In this document: positions 14,753 through 22,053 of the stretch, in pieces | Position numbering within the stretch: the first letter of the stretch is position 1 | How the letters are laid out: every line of letters starts with the position of its first letter | Assembly (NCBI GenBank): GCA_035652095.1 | Contig: DASREM010000040.1 | Location: 1-36,491 of the forward strand | Source of the DNA: DASREM01 sp035652095 | GTDB lineage: Bacteria; Acidobacteriota; Terriglobia; Terriglobales; Acidobacteriaceae | DNA length: 36,491 nt | Direction of reading: 5' to 3' | Notes under the pieces: model-generated | Told to the model about the DNA's origin: nothing | Database searches by the model: none | What the model saw: only the letters and a program-made list of their open reading frames with translations | Position numbers and translations under genes: made by a program

Positions 14753-15922
14753 TCAGTATTTCGGCATCTTGGGATCGACGCGATCGGCCCAGGCGAGAAT
14801 GCCTCCGGCCAGGTTGTGCACCTTCTTGAATCCTGCTTGTTGCAGGAAGCCGACGGCCTTTGCGCTGCGCACGCCGGAACGGCAATGCGCAACGATCTCG
14901 CGACTGGAGTCGAGTTCATTGACCCGCTTCGGCAAATCACCGAGCGGGATCAGGTGTCCGCCGATGTTGCAGATCTGATATTCGTGCGGTTCGCGCACAT
15001 CAAGCACGAACAGGTCTTCGCCTGCATCAAGGCGGCGCTTGAGTTCTTCTACCTGCATTTCAGAAATTCCAGTTTCTGTCACCGGCTTCTCCTCGCCACG
15101 AATGCCGCAAAACTCGTTGTAGTCTATCAGCTTCGTGACGGTGGGATGAGTGCCACAGGCCGGGCAATCGGGATTCTTGCGCAGCTTCAGCTCGCGGAAT
15201 TTCATGCCTAAGGCATCAATCAGCAGCAAGCGGCCAATCAGCGGTTCGCCCTGGCCGAGGATAAGTTTGATCGCTTCCGTGGCCTGCATGACTCCGACGA
15301 GGCCGGGAAGAATTCCGAGCACTCCGCCTTCGGCGCAAGATGGAACTAATCCCGGCGGTGGCGGCTCAGGGTAGAGGCAGCGATAACACGGGCCGTCTTT
15401 GGTCGCGAAGACGCTCGCTTGCCCTTCAAAGCGAAAGATCGATCCGTAAACATTCGGCTTGCCGGTCAGAACGCAGGCATCGTTGACCAGGTAGCGCGTG
15501 GGGAAGTTATCGGTGCCGTCGGCGATGATGTCGAAATCGCGAAACAGTTCGAGCGCGTTTTCACTGGAGAGGCGCGTCTCGAAGGTGCGCAAGTTGAGAA
15601 ATGGATTCATCGCCTTCAGCTTCTCGGCCGCCGAATCGAGTTTCTTCCGCCCTACGTCCGCGGTGCTGTGAATGATCTGGCGCTGCAGGTTGGTGTAATC
15701 CACTACATCGAAATCAACGATGCCCAGCGTGCCCACACCTGCCGCGGCGAGATAAAGAGCTAGGGGGGATCCCAATCCTCCCGCGCCAATGCAGAGCACA
15801 CGCGCGGCCTTCAGCTTGAGCTGACCCTCCATGCCGACCTCGGGCATGATCAGGTGGCGCGAGTAGCGCAAGATCTCGTCGTTCGACAGCGCAACTTCCG
15901 ATTTGACGTCGGCAATAGGCAT
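14753..15922 (-). CDS. moeZ: E1-like adenylyltransferase/sulfurtransferase with rhodanese domain (MoeZ type)
   Basis: Activates the C-terminal glycine of a MoaD/ThiS/CysO-type carrier by adenylation, then converts it to thiocarboxylate. At 389 residues, the E1 domain (1-275) has ATP loop GAGGLGSPLALYLAAAG (47-63), DGTDNFPTRY, Cys196 in PSCAEGGVLG, and zinc cysteines 179/182 and 253/256. The rhodanese domain (about 285-385) has catalytic Cys347 in HCRSGVRSA. This two-domain form matches mycobacterial MoeZ and human MOCS3. It is 61 bp downstream of the carrier gene; its ATG (15922) touches AT-rich repeat copy C. Confidence 0.93.
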   Translation of the reverse strand: MPIADVKSEVALSNDEILRYSRHLIMPEVGMEGQLKLKAARVLCIGAGGLGSPLALYLAAAGVGTLGIVDFDVVDYTNLQRQIIHSTADVGRKKLDSAAEKLKAMNPFLNLRTFETRLSSENALELFRDFDIIADGTDNFPTRYLVNDACVLTGKPNVYGSIFRFEGQASVFATKDGPCYRCLYPEPPPPGLVPSCAEGGVLGILPGLVGVMQATEAIKLILGQGEPLIGRLLLIDALGMKFRELKLRKNPDCPACGTHPTVTKLIDYNEFCGIRGEEKPVTETGISEMQVEELKRRLDAGEDLFVLDVREPHEYQICNIGGHLIPLGDLPKRVNELDSSREIVAHCRSGVRSAKAVGFLQQAGFKKVHNLAGGILAWADRVDPKMPKY

Positions 15923-15990
15923 TGTTGATCTTTGATTTTTGAATTAAGACATTTTGCAGGTTTATGAATTCAACAATCAGCAATCAAATT
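15921..15990. repeat. AT-rich spacer palindrome, copy C
   Basis: Left arm from 15921 (ATTGTTGATCTTTGATTTT) and right arm 15966-15990 are complementary with about five mismatches over 22 positions. It fills the gap between the carrier and moeZ genes. It overlaps the moeZ start codon on one side and supplies the last two codons plus stop of the carrier on the other. Confidence 0.6.
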
Positions 15991-16262
15991 TTCCCGCCAG
16001 CGATCGAAGGCACGATCGAAATCGTATCATCCTCGCCCAGCGGAGTAGCATCCTTGTCCAGATAGCGGACGTCTTCGTCGTTCAGGTAAACGTTGACGAA
16101 GGCGCGCAACTTGCCGTCCTCGGTATAAAGGTGGCGGCGCAAGTCGGGGTGCGTGGAAACCAGGCTGGAGAGAGCTTCTCCGACCGTGGAGCCGGCTACA
16201 TGGACGGCAGCCTGCTTGCCGGCATACTGGCGCAGTGGCGTGGGAACCTGAATTCGTGGCAT
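15984..16262 (-). CDS. Ubiquitin-like sulfur carrier protein (CysO/MoaD family)
   Basis: A 92-residue beta-grasp carrier: MPRIQVPTPLRQY start, GSTVGEALSSLVSTHP helix, LRAFVNVYLNDEDVRYL, and the DDTISIVPSIAGG end. The sulfur-carrying Gly-Gly is at 89-90 but is followed by Lys-Ile, so the diglycine is not terminal and needs trimming. CysM and a JAMM peptidase nearby favour a CysO role in cysteine synthesis; a MoaD role is the alternative. ATG 16262 is preferred: the GTG at 16307 abuts the divergent gene's ATG at 16308. The Lys-Ile-stop codons are part of repeat copy C. Confidence 0.88.
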   Translation of the reverse strand: MPRIQVPTPLRQYAGKQAAVHVAGSTVGEALSSLVSTHPDLRRHLYTEDGKLRAFVNVYLNDEDVRYLDKDATPLGEDDTISIVPSIAGGKI

Positions 16263-16307
16263 AAGCTTTAGACGTAAAGGATGCGACGTGTCTGCGGAAG
16301 GATTCAC

Positions 16308-16754
16308 ATGAGTGCTGCGGCCGGGCAGGATTCACACCCAACAAACAAACCCTTCGGCTACACCGCAATCGGAGTGTTTTTGTTTTTCGGGGCGACGATG
16401 GCCAGCTATGCGGCCATCACTTTGGCCTTCCCCGGAACAATCCTCGATGAGGCCTGGGTACTGAATCCTGTAGCGCACCAGCAGCTCGCAAGTCTGGGCA
16501 GACGAACGGCTTTCCCGTATGTATTGCTGGCGCTGGCACTCTTTATCGCAGGGTTGGGATGGTTCCGGCGTCGCCGGTGGGGATGGCTGCTTGCCGTTGC
16601 GATCATCTCGATCAACCTGCTGGGGAACTTGTTCAACGCGTTTCGAGGAGAGTGGTTCAAGGGTGGCGTGGGAGTAGTGATTGCAGGGGTGCTTTTAGCC
16701 TATATGACGAGCGGGAAAATTCGCGAGTACTTCCGTCGCGCAGAGACAAGATGA
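16308..16754 (+). CDS. Four-helix integral membrane protein, unknown function
   Basis: A 148-residue protein with four hydrophobic segments at about residues 17-42, 67-84, 90-111 and 115-132, a short polar N-terminus and a basic C-terminus. AAGGA lies upstream of ATG 16308. No catalytic motif or family recognised. It stands divergent from the carrier gene (45 bp between starts) and interrupts the otherwise minus-strand sulfur cluster, converging on the JAMM gene. A role in that pathway is possible but not shown. Confidence 0.72.
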   Translation: MSAAAGQDSHPTNKPFGYTAIGVFLFFGATMASYAAITLAFPGTILDEAWVLNPVAHQQLASLGRRTAFPYVLLALALFIAGLGWFRRRRWGWLLAVAIISINLLGNLFNAFRGEWFKGGVGVVIAGVLLAYMTSGKIREYFRRAETR

Positions 16755-16792
16755 TCCTGGTCCAGCGCCTCGCCCCGCACCTCGGCGCTGGG

Positions 16793-17296
16793 TTAACTTC
16801 CTTCGTCCCGCTGGGACATGGACAAATCAGAAAGCAAGGACGGGCGCTCCCCGGCTCGCGACTCTTTACAGACTTGCAATGTCTCAGCGACAAATCTTTT
16901 GTCTTCCTCCAGTGTGCCCGCGAGTTCGAAAGAGTTTGTAACCGTGGCTTTTCCCTTCTCGACGCTCGTGATCACGTAGGAGCACCCGATCCAATGCGCC
17001 TCGGCCAGGTCGGTTGCCGACCATTGCGCGGGATGATCGGGATGGGAATGGTAGAAGCCGATAACGTCCTCCCCGCGATCTCGCCCTTCGGACTGGATAC
17101 GGATAAGGTCTTTCGGATCGATGTCGTAACGCTTCTCCGGAGAATCAGCCTGGACGTTTCCGCAGGGTACGGCTGAGGTGACGATGCGCACATCTCCATC
17201 CATCTGCCCCAATAGAATCCCGCAGCACTCGTGAGGATAAGTTGCCTCGCCGTGCTCGCGCAGCGATCGATAGATTCCGGCAGGAATTGTAAGCAT
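16793..17296 (-). CDS. JAMM/MPN zinc peptidase (Mec+ type, CysO-cysteine hydrolase)
   Basis: In Mycobacterium tuberculosis, Mec+ removes cysteine from CysO-cysteine with a JAMM zinc site. This 167-residue protein has the complete motif: Glu23 (PHECCGILLG), His83-x-His85 and Asp96 in HSHPDHPAQWSATD. The family is usually 140-150 residues; the extra is a polar tail. Start ATG 17296 gives the usual LTIPAGIYRSL opening. It follows cysM by 66 bp on the same strand. Two roles are plausible: releasing cysteine, and trimming Lys-Ile from the carrier, as JAMM proteins do for QbsE- and HcyS-type carriers. Confidence 0.87.
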   Translation of the reverse strand: MLTIPAGIYRSLREHGEATYPHECCGILLGQMDGDVRIVTSAVPCGNVQADSPEKRYDIDPKDLIRIQSEGRDRGEDVIGFYHSHPDHPAQWSATDLAEAHWIGCSYVITSVEKGKATVTNSFELAGTLEEDKRFVAETLQVCKESRAGERPSLLSDLSMSQRDEGS

Positions 17297-17362
17297 GATT
17301 GATTTACGAATTAATGAATGTGCGGATTGCCGAATTCGAAAATCCAACGATTCCGCAATTCT
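17297..17362. repeat. AT-rich spacer, possibly degenerate repeat (copy D)
   Basis: Exactly fills the gap between cysM and the JAMM gene. It has similar motifs in imperfect inverted orientation (GCGGATTGCCGAATTCG and CGATTCCGCAATTC) but only loosely resembles copies A-C. Confidence 0.3.
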
Positions 17363-18349
17363 TCACTTTTCTTCCCAGAATCTCTCGCTCAAGTACTTGT
17401 CTCCGGAATCGCAAAGGATGGTCACGATCACCGCACGTTCGTTTTTCTTGATCCGGCTTGCGATTTCCAGGCTGCCCACAACGGCGGCGGCGGCCGAGAT
17501 TCCCACCAGCAGTCCCTCCTCACGAGCCAGGCGCTTCGCCATCTCGTAAGACGCTTCGGTCGCGATGCCAAGATCCGCATCGGCCAAAGAAGCGTCGTAA
17601 ATCTTCGGAACGATTGCGGTGGCCATGTGCTTGGCGCCTTCGATTCCATGAAAAGGCGAGTCTGGCTGAAGTGAGATGCAGCGGATTCCCGGATTAAGTT
17701 CTTTCAGGCGCCGTGAGGTCCCGACGAACGTTCCGCTGGTCCCCAGCATGGACACGAAATGCGTAACGCGTCCTTCCGTCTGTTGCCAGATTTCGTTGGC
17801 TGTGCCATGGTAGTGAGCTTTCCAGTTCGCGTCGTTCGAATACTGGTCAGCATAGAAGTAAAGATCGGGATTCCCGGCGTGGAGTTCGCGGGCGACGCGA
17901 ATGGCTCCATCCGAACCTTCGGCGGGATCGGTGTAAACGATGTTGGCGCCGTAAGCGGCGAGAATGCGTTTGCGCTCGACGGAAACGTTCTCCGGCATGC
18001 AAAGCGTGACCGGAAAGCCGAGCGCGGCCCCGATCATGGCATAGGCGATTCCTGTATTTCCGCTGGTGGAATCCAGCAAAATTTTACCGGGAATTAATGC
18101 GCCCGAGCGCTGTGCCTCGGTGATGATGCTCCTGGCCGCCCGGTCTTTGACCGAGCCGCCGGGGTTCATCCACTCGGCTTTGCCGAGCAGGGTGACGCCC
18201 GGAAGTCCCCGCGTAACGCGAGACAAACGAAGCAGGGGAGTATTGCCGATGCGATCGAGAGTATGCTGACCGAGCGGCGCAAATTCTCTTCCCGTGCGTG
18301 CATCTGCTGCAGCCGTATGGAGTTGCGACGATTGAGGAGACGGCGTCAT
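17363..18349 (-). CDS. cysM: PLP-dependent cysteine synthase (CysM/CysK family)
   Basis: Fold-type II PLP enzyme forming cysteine, or a carrier-bound cysteine, from an activated serine. PLP lysine is Lys68 in NPGGSVKDR; the substrate loop STSGNTG, PLP-phosphate loop GTSGTFVGT and the C-terminal CDSGDKYLS are present. It is 328 residues from ATG 18349; an in-frame TTG at 18412 would add 21. A TACAAT box at 18426-18431 would start transcripts at about 18420. With the JAMM peptidase and CysO-like carrier downstream, O-phosphoserine plus carrier thiocarboxylate (mycobacterial CysM) is the best guess; free sulfide with O-acetylserine is the alternative. Confidence 0.92.
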   Translation of the reverse strand: MTPSPQSSQLHTAAADARTGREFAPLGQHTLDRIGNTPLLRLSRVTRGLPGVTLLGKAEWMNPGGSVKDRAARSIITEAQRSGALIPGKILLDSTSGNTGIAYAMIGAALGFPVTLCMPENVSVERKRILAAYGANIVYTDPAEGSDGAIRVARELHAGNPDLYFYADQYSNDANWKAHYHGTANEIWQQTEGRVTHFVSMLGTSGTFVGTSRRLKELNPGIRCISLQPDSPFHGIEGAKHMATAIVPKIYDASLADADLGIATEASYEMAKRLAREEGLLVGISAAAAVVGSLEIASRIKKNERAVIVTILCDSGDKYLSERFWEEK

Positions 18350-18517
18350 GGCGCGAACGAAATCCTCATGACCATCGTAATGTGGTGCAATGGCGATTTC
18401 AGGCGTATGCAACTAAGAGCGTTAGATTGTAAAAGTGCTGGGCGGGATGCGGAAAAGCACGTTTCTGCGGCCTCCTGCATCTAATTTGACGAGACAGAAG
18501 GGATTAAGGCGAACGGA

Positions 18518-19000
18518 ATGTCCACAAAGGTTGAATCACGGAGCTATGACGAGGCGGTCAGTTGGCTGCGCGATCATGGCTTCGACCTGATTGAAGCGCC
18601 GGGAACGCAAGGCCGGGTGTTCCTGAAGAAGTACAACGTTTCGGCTGCTATTCAGAAAAATGGAGACGATGGGGTAAAGATTTTCGCGTATCCGGGATAC
18701 CTGATCGGAAGCGAAATTTCCAAGCTTGTGAATCGTGGCTACCAGCAGTTTTTGAAGACGGCGAAGAACGAAGTGCCGGCGACGGCCGATCATCTCAAGG
18801 CATTGCATCAGTTCAGCGAAGAACTGAAGGAAGCTCTGGCGTTGCCGAGTCTCTACAACGAATCATTGGGCACGGTAAGCGAGTCCTATCACTACGATCG
18901 CATCAAGGATCGTGACAAGCCCAAGGCCGAGCAACCCAAGCGCCCGTGGGAAGTGGCAGGGGCGAAAGCAATGGCCGCAGCCAAAAAAGGGCGCGCGTAA
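18518..19000 (+). CDS. Conserved hypothetical protein, soluble
   Basis: A 160-residue charged protein without signal or membrane segments. The N-terminal part (YDEAVSWLRDHGFDLIEAPG, then VFLKKYNVSAAIQKNGDDG) looks alpha/beta. A helical middle has a Tyr-rich segment (SLYNESLGTVSESYHYDRI) and the tail is Lys/Ala-rich and basic, which could bind nucleic acid. I recognise no family. It is divergent from cysM with about 170 bp between starts. Confidence 0.7.
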   Translation: MSTKVESRSYDEAVSWLRDHGFDLIEAPGTQGRVFLKKYNVSAAIQKNGDDGVKIFAYPGYLIGSEISKLVNRGYQQFLKTAKNEVPATADHLKALHQFSEELKEALALPSLYNESLGTVSESYHYDRIKDRDKPKAEQPKRPWEVAGAKAMAAAKKGRA

Positions 19001-19089
19001 CGGAACGTCATCCGCGCGTCTTTTAACTTTATTTTCATCAAAACGACGGCCCTGCCCCTGTGAGACACTGGTGCGCTTTGGAGGTTCTC

Positions 19090-19524
19090 ATGCGCGCCCT
19101 GCTCGCTTTGTTTCTTTGCATCCTACCCTTGTCCGCTTCCGCTGAGACAATCGAAAACTCGGTGCGACGGGTCCTCGAAAAACAGCAGGCGGCGTGGAAC
19201 GCTCACGATCTCCAATCCTTCCTGAGCGGCTACTGGAATTCCCCGGCGTTAACGTTTTTCTCCGGCGCCACAGTGACGACCGGATGGCAGGCGACCCTCG
19301 AGCGCTACCAGAAAACGTATCAGGGTGAAGGTCACGAGATGGGCAAACTCGAATTCTCGGAGCTCAATATTCAGCCGTTGGGCGCAGAGGCAGCATTCGT
19401 GCGCGGGGCCTGGCACTTGACCATGTCGGATGGAAAAACTCCGCACGGATTGTTCACGCTGGTTTTCAGGAAATTTCCCGAGGGCTGGAAGATTGTCCAC
19501 GACCACACCTCGGCAGCGGAATAA
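19090..19524 (+). CDS. Secreted SnoaL/DUF4440-type (NTF2-like) protein
   Basis: A 144-residue protein with a Sec signal peptide (MRALLALFLCILPLSASA, cleavage near 18-19). The following NTF2-like domain has VRRVLEKQQAAWNAHDLQSFLSGYW, FVRGAWHLTMSDGKTPHGLFTLVFRK and the family's typical end FPEGWKIVHDHTS. Such domains act as enzymes or binding modules; no ligand is suggested here. ATG 19090 is fixed by GGAGG five bases upstream. It converges with the RNase H gene (53 bp between stops). Confidence 0.8.
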   Translation: MRALLALFLCILPLSASAETIENSVRRVLEKQQAAWNAHDLQSFLSGYWNSPALTFFSGATVTTGWQATLERYQKTYQGEGHEMGKLEFSELNIQPLGAEAAFVRGAWHLTMSDGKTPHGLFTLVFRKFPEGWKIVHDHTSAAE

Positions 19525-19577
19525 ATTCTCGCGTGGACGTCATCTTGACCTGAACGCTGGCACGTACCACCAGTCTG

Positions 19578-20180
19578 CTAGCGCTTCACCCGCACCTGCA
19601 CCCGCGTTCCCTCCGGCAATTCGCCACCCATCAATCTCACGCGACCATTCTCAACAATCCCTTCAAACTCCTGCGGACCTTGACGCGATACCGACGGAGG
19701 TACGAAGCCCTTGCCGGTTCCCTTGTCCATGGCGGCGTTGGCCAGGCGATCGGCTTCCTGGTTGTGTTCTCGTAGCGCATGGCCGATCGAGAACCAATCC
19801 AGTTGCCGAATCAATTCCTTGGCGCGCCCGTGCAGGTCCTGCAGCACCGGATGCTTCACCTTGTAAATGCCCTTGATCTGCCGCACCAGCAATTCGGAGT
19901 CGCTGATCAGCTTCAAGGCCTTGTACTGGTGCTTAACGGCGTATTCCAGGGCGGCGATCAGCCCCTGATATTCCGCGAAATTATTGGTCTGGTGCCCGAG
20001 ATATTCACTCAAGGTGGCGACTTTCCTGCCGGACTCATCTTCGATGACGACGCCATATCCGGACGGGCCGGGATTGCCGCGCGCACCCCCGTCGCTGTGT
20101 GCGACCAGGTAATGTTCAGGCGCATTTCCGCGTTTCGACGGGAACAATTCTCCGCTGTTTCGTGGCAAGTCGGAAGGCAT
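19578..20180 (-). CDS. Ribonuclease HI family protein (archaeal/short type) with C-terminal extension
   Basis: Cleaves the RNA strand of RNA-DNA hybrids. A 200-residue protein with the four acidic catalytic positions: Asp in HSDGGARGNPGPSGYG, Glu in AEYQGLIAAL, Asp in LISDSELLVRQI and Asp in HNQEADRLANAAMD. The RNase H core spans about residues 23-155; a small beta-rich extension (FEGIVENGRVRLMGG and on) follows. The basic handle of E. coli RNase HI is reduced, as in archaeal/Sulfolobus-type enzymes. A TACACT box lies 6 nt before ATG 20180. Confidence 0.87.
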   Translation of the reverse strand: MPSDLPRNSGELFPSKRGNAPEHYLVAHSDGGARGNPGPSGYGVVIEDESGRKVATLSEYLGHQTNNFAEYQGLIAALEYAVKHQYKALKLISDSELLVRQIKGIYKVKHPVLQDLHGRAKELIRQLDWFSIGHALREHNQEADRLANAAMDKGTGKGFVPPSVSRQGPQEFEGIVENGRVRLMGGELPEGTRVQVRVKR

Positions 20181-20186
20181 CCCTGA

Positions 20187-20192
20187 AGTGTA
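20187..20192 (-). promoter_or_regulatory. -10 box TACACT, 6 nt before ATG 20180
   Basis: Same hexamer and spacing as before ATG 12003. No Shine-Dalgarno. Predicts a leaderless mRNA. Confidence 0.45.
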
Positions 20193-20223
20193 CCGGATTC
20201 GTGCTTGCGCAAAAGGAGCGAAC

Positions 20224-20979
20224 TTATCTTCCCGCAGCCAATCGCGTCGCGAGCCGCTGCGGCAAGTTCGCAGCCAGGATACGGTCCTGAGCGGCCTTCA
20301 AATTGTAGGGAGTGCGGCAGAAGGTGACGATATGACTTTCGGAGTCGAAGACGGCGAATGCGGCGCGCCAATCCCCGTCGCGGGGTTGGCCTACGGAGCC
20401 CGGATTCACCATGTACCGGACCCCGCTTTTTAATTGCAGCTGGGAAATTTCCGCTCTTCCCACCGACTGGTACGTAGGACGGTAGGAGTCGCTGGTGACG
20501 TTGGTCGCAGAAAAACAGCCCTGCAGGTGAGAGTGGCCAAAGAATGTGACCGGAACAGAAGAAACCAGCATAGGCTCGATCGCGTCACGCAAGGTGACCA
20601 GGTACTCGTCTTCGTGAACCGGGGAACCGTGCACAAACTGCGCTCCAGGAATTTTCTCCGACTGGATGGGTCCGGGCGGGAGTGACTTCAGCCACTCCAG
20701 GTTGTCGGGAGTCAGATGTTCGCGGGTCCATATAGCGGCAAGACCCGCAATGGGGTTGAAATCGCTGAGGTCCATCAATCCCGCAGACGCCTTGTCGTGA
20801 TTGCCGCGCACGCACAAGTTTCCCAACGAACGCGAGCGCTCAATGGCTTCGTTCGGGCTGGCGCCATAGCCCACGATGTCGCCCAGATTGACCACAAGAT
20901 CATAGGAGGGCGCCGCTACAAGGCATGCCTCCAGGGCTTCCACGTTGCTGTGAATGTCGCTGAGTAAGAGAACTCGCAC
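20224..20979 (-). CDS. Metallophosphoesterase, YfcE/MJ0936-like
   Basis: A calcineurin-like phosphodiesterase of 251 residues with the dinuclear metal motifs in order: DIHSN (8-12), GDIVGYG (about 33-39), GNHDK (about 59-63), then VHGSP and GHSH (about 148-151). This set fits class III phosphodiesterases acting on phosphodiesters or nucleotides; the substrate is unknown. Start is GTG 20979 (GTG CGA GTT), since no ATG lies near; TATAAT lies 20 nt upstream. It is 54 bp downstream of the OppD-like ATPase gene on the same strand. Confidence 0.87.
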   Translation of the reverse strand: MRVLLLSDIHSNVEALEACLVAAPSYDLVVNLGDIVGYGASPNEAIERSRSLGNLCVRGNHDKASAGLMDLSDFNPIAGLAAIWTREHLTPDNLEWLKSLPPGPIQSEKIPGAQFVHGSPVHEDEYLVTLRDAIEPMLVSSVPVTFFGHSHLQGCFSATNVTSDSYRPTYQSVGRAEISQLQLKSGVRYMVNPGSVGQPRDGDWRAAFAVFDSESHIVTFCRTPYNLKAAQDRILAANLPQRLATRLAAGR

Positions 20980-21033
20980 TCTGCACCGGTGAAGTGGGGA
21001 TTATAGATCGTTCTAAGTCGCGCCGGGCAAACC

Positions 21034-22032
21034 TTATCCCTGCCCAGCCTGCGCTGGAGAATTTATAACGGGGCAGCGCGCCCAATGCCTGGGGCCGATC
21101 TCGACCAAAGCTGGCGGCTTGCGGGCACAACTTTCAATACGGAAGTCGCAACGCGGTTCAAAAGCGCATCCCGGCGCAGGGGTTTGCAGCGACGGTACGC
21201 TGCCGGCAATCGTTTGCAAGGAGGAGTTCCGGGGAGTCTTCATCGAGGGTGCAGCGTTCAGCAGCCCCCGCGTGTAAGGATGCGCGGGGGAACGAAAGAT
21301 ATCTTGTTTTGATCCCAATTCGACGAGCTGTCCGGCATACATGACCGCAACCCGGTGAGCGATTTCGGAAACCACGGCGAGGTCATGAGAAATAAAAAGC
21401 ATGCTGAGCCCGAACTTCACACGCAATTGGGCGAGAAGCTCAAGAATTTGGGCCTGGATGGTGACATCGAGGGCGGTCGTGGGTTCATCGGCAATCAGCA
21501 ATTGGGGGCGGTTGGCGATGGCAATCGCGATCATGATGCGCTGGCGCATGCCGCCGGAGAGTTGATGCGGGTAATCCCGCGCCCGGCGCTCGGGATCGGG
21601 GATGGCGACCTCTCTCATGGCCTCGACCGCCTGGTTCCATGCCTGCTGCCTGCTGACTTTATGATGAGCCAGAACGGCTTCGGCGATCTGATCGCCAACC
21701 CGCATCACGGGATTGAGCGCGGTCATAGGCTCTTGAAAGATCATGGAGATTCTCGATCCGCGCATGTTACGAATTTCGTCTTCGGGAATCTGCAGCAGGT
21801 TGATCGCATCGCTGCCGTTGAGGAAAGTAATCTCTCCGTGCGTGACCGCCTGCGGGGGAAGCAATCGCATGACAGCCAAAGACGTGAGTGACTTTCCCGA
21901 GCCGGATTCACCAACCAGGCCGAGAACCTCGCCCGCGGAGATCGAGAAACTGAGGTCGCGGACGGCGGCGACGCCGCCCGTCTTGGAAGGAAAGCTGATG
22001 GTTAAGTTGCGAACTTCCAGGTTCGCGGACAC
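21034..22032 (-). CDS. Oligopeptide/dipeptide ABC transporter ATP-binding protein (OppD/DppD type)
   Basis: A 332-residue ATPase energising peptide or nickel import. Walker A GLVGESGSGKS (35-45), Q-loop, signature LSGGMRQR, Walker B LLIADEPTTALDV and H-loop FISHD are complete. The C-terminal oligopeptide-type extension has Cys-rich PGCAFEPRCDFRIESC, typical of OppD/DppD. Start GTG 22032 has a TACCAT box 6 nt before it. No OppF, permease or binding-protein gene is adjacent, so its partners must be encoded elsewhere. Confidence 0.9.
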   Translation of the reverse strand: MSANLEVRNLTISFPSKTGGVAAVRDLSFSISAGEVLGLVGESGSGKSLTSLAVMRLLPPQAVTHGEITFLNGSDAINLLQIPEDEIRNMRGSRISMIFQEPMTALNPVMRVGDQIAEAVLAHHKVSRQQAWNQAVEAMREVAIPDPERRARDYPHQLSGGMRQRIMIAIAIANRPQLLIADEPTTALDVTIQAQILELLAQLRVKFGLSMLFISHDLAVVSEIAHRVAVMYAGQLVELGSKQDIFRSPAHPYTRGLLNAAPSMKTPRNSSLQTIAGSVPSLQTPAPGCAFEPRCDFRIESCARKPPALVEIGPRHWARCPVINSPAQAGQG

Positions 22033-22053
22033 GAAGTTATGGTAACAGGCACG

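Noticed and set aside
14624..15211. 195-residue plus-strand frame starting near the right REP
   Set aside because: It begins in REP sequence and runs antisense to the moeZ-type gene; no family similarity.
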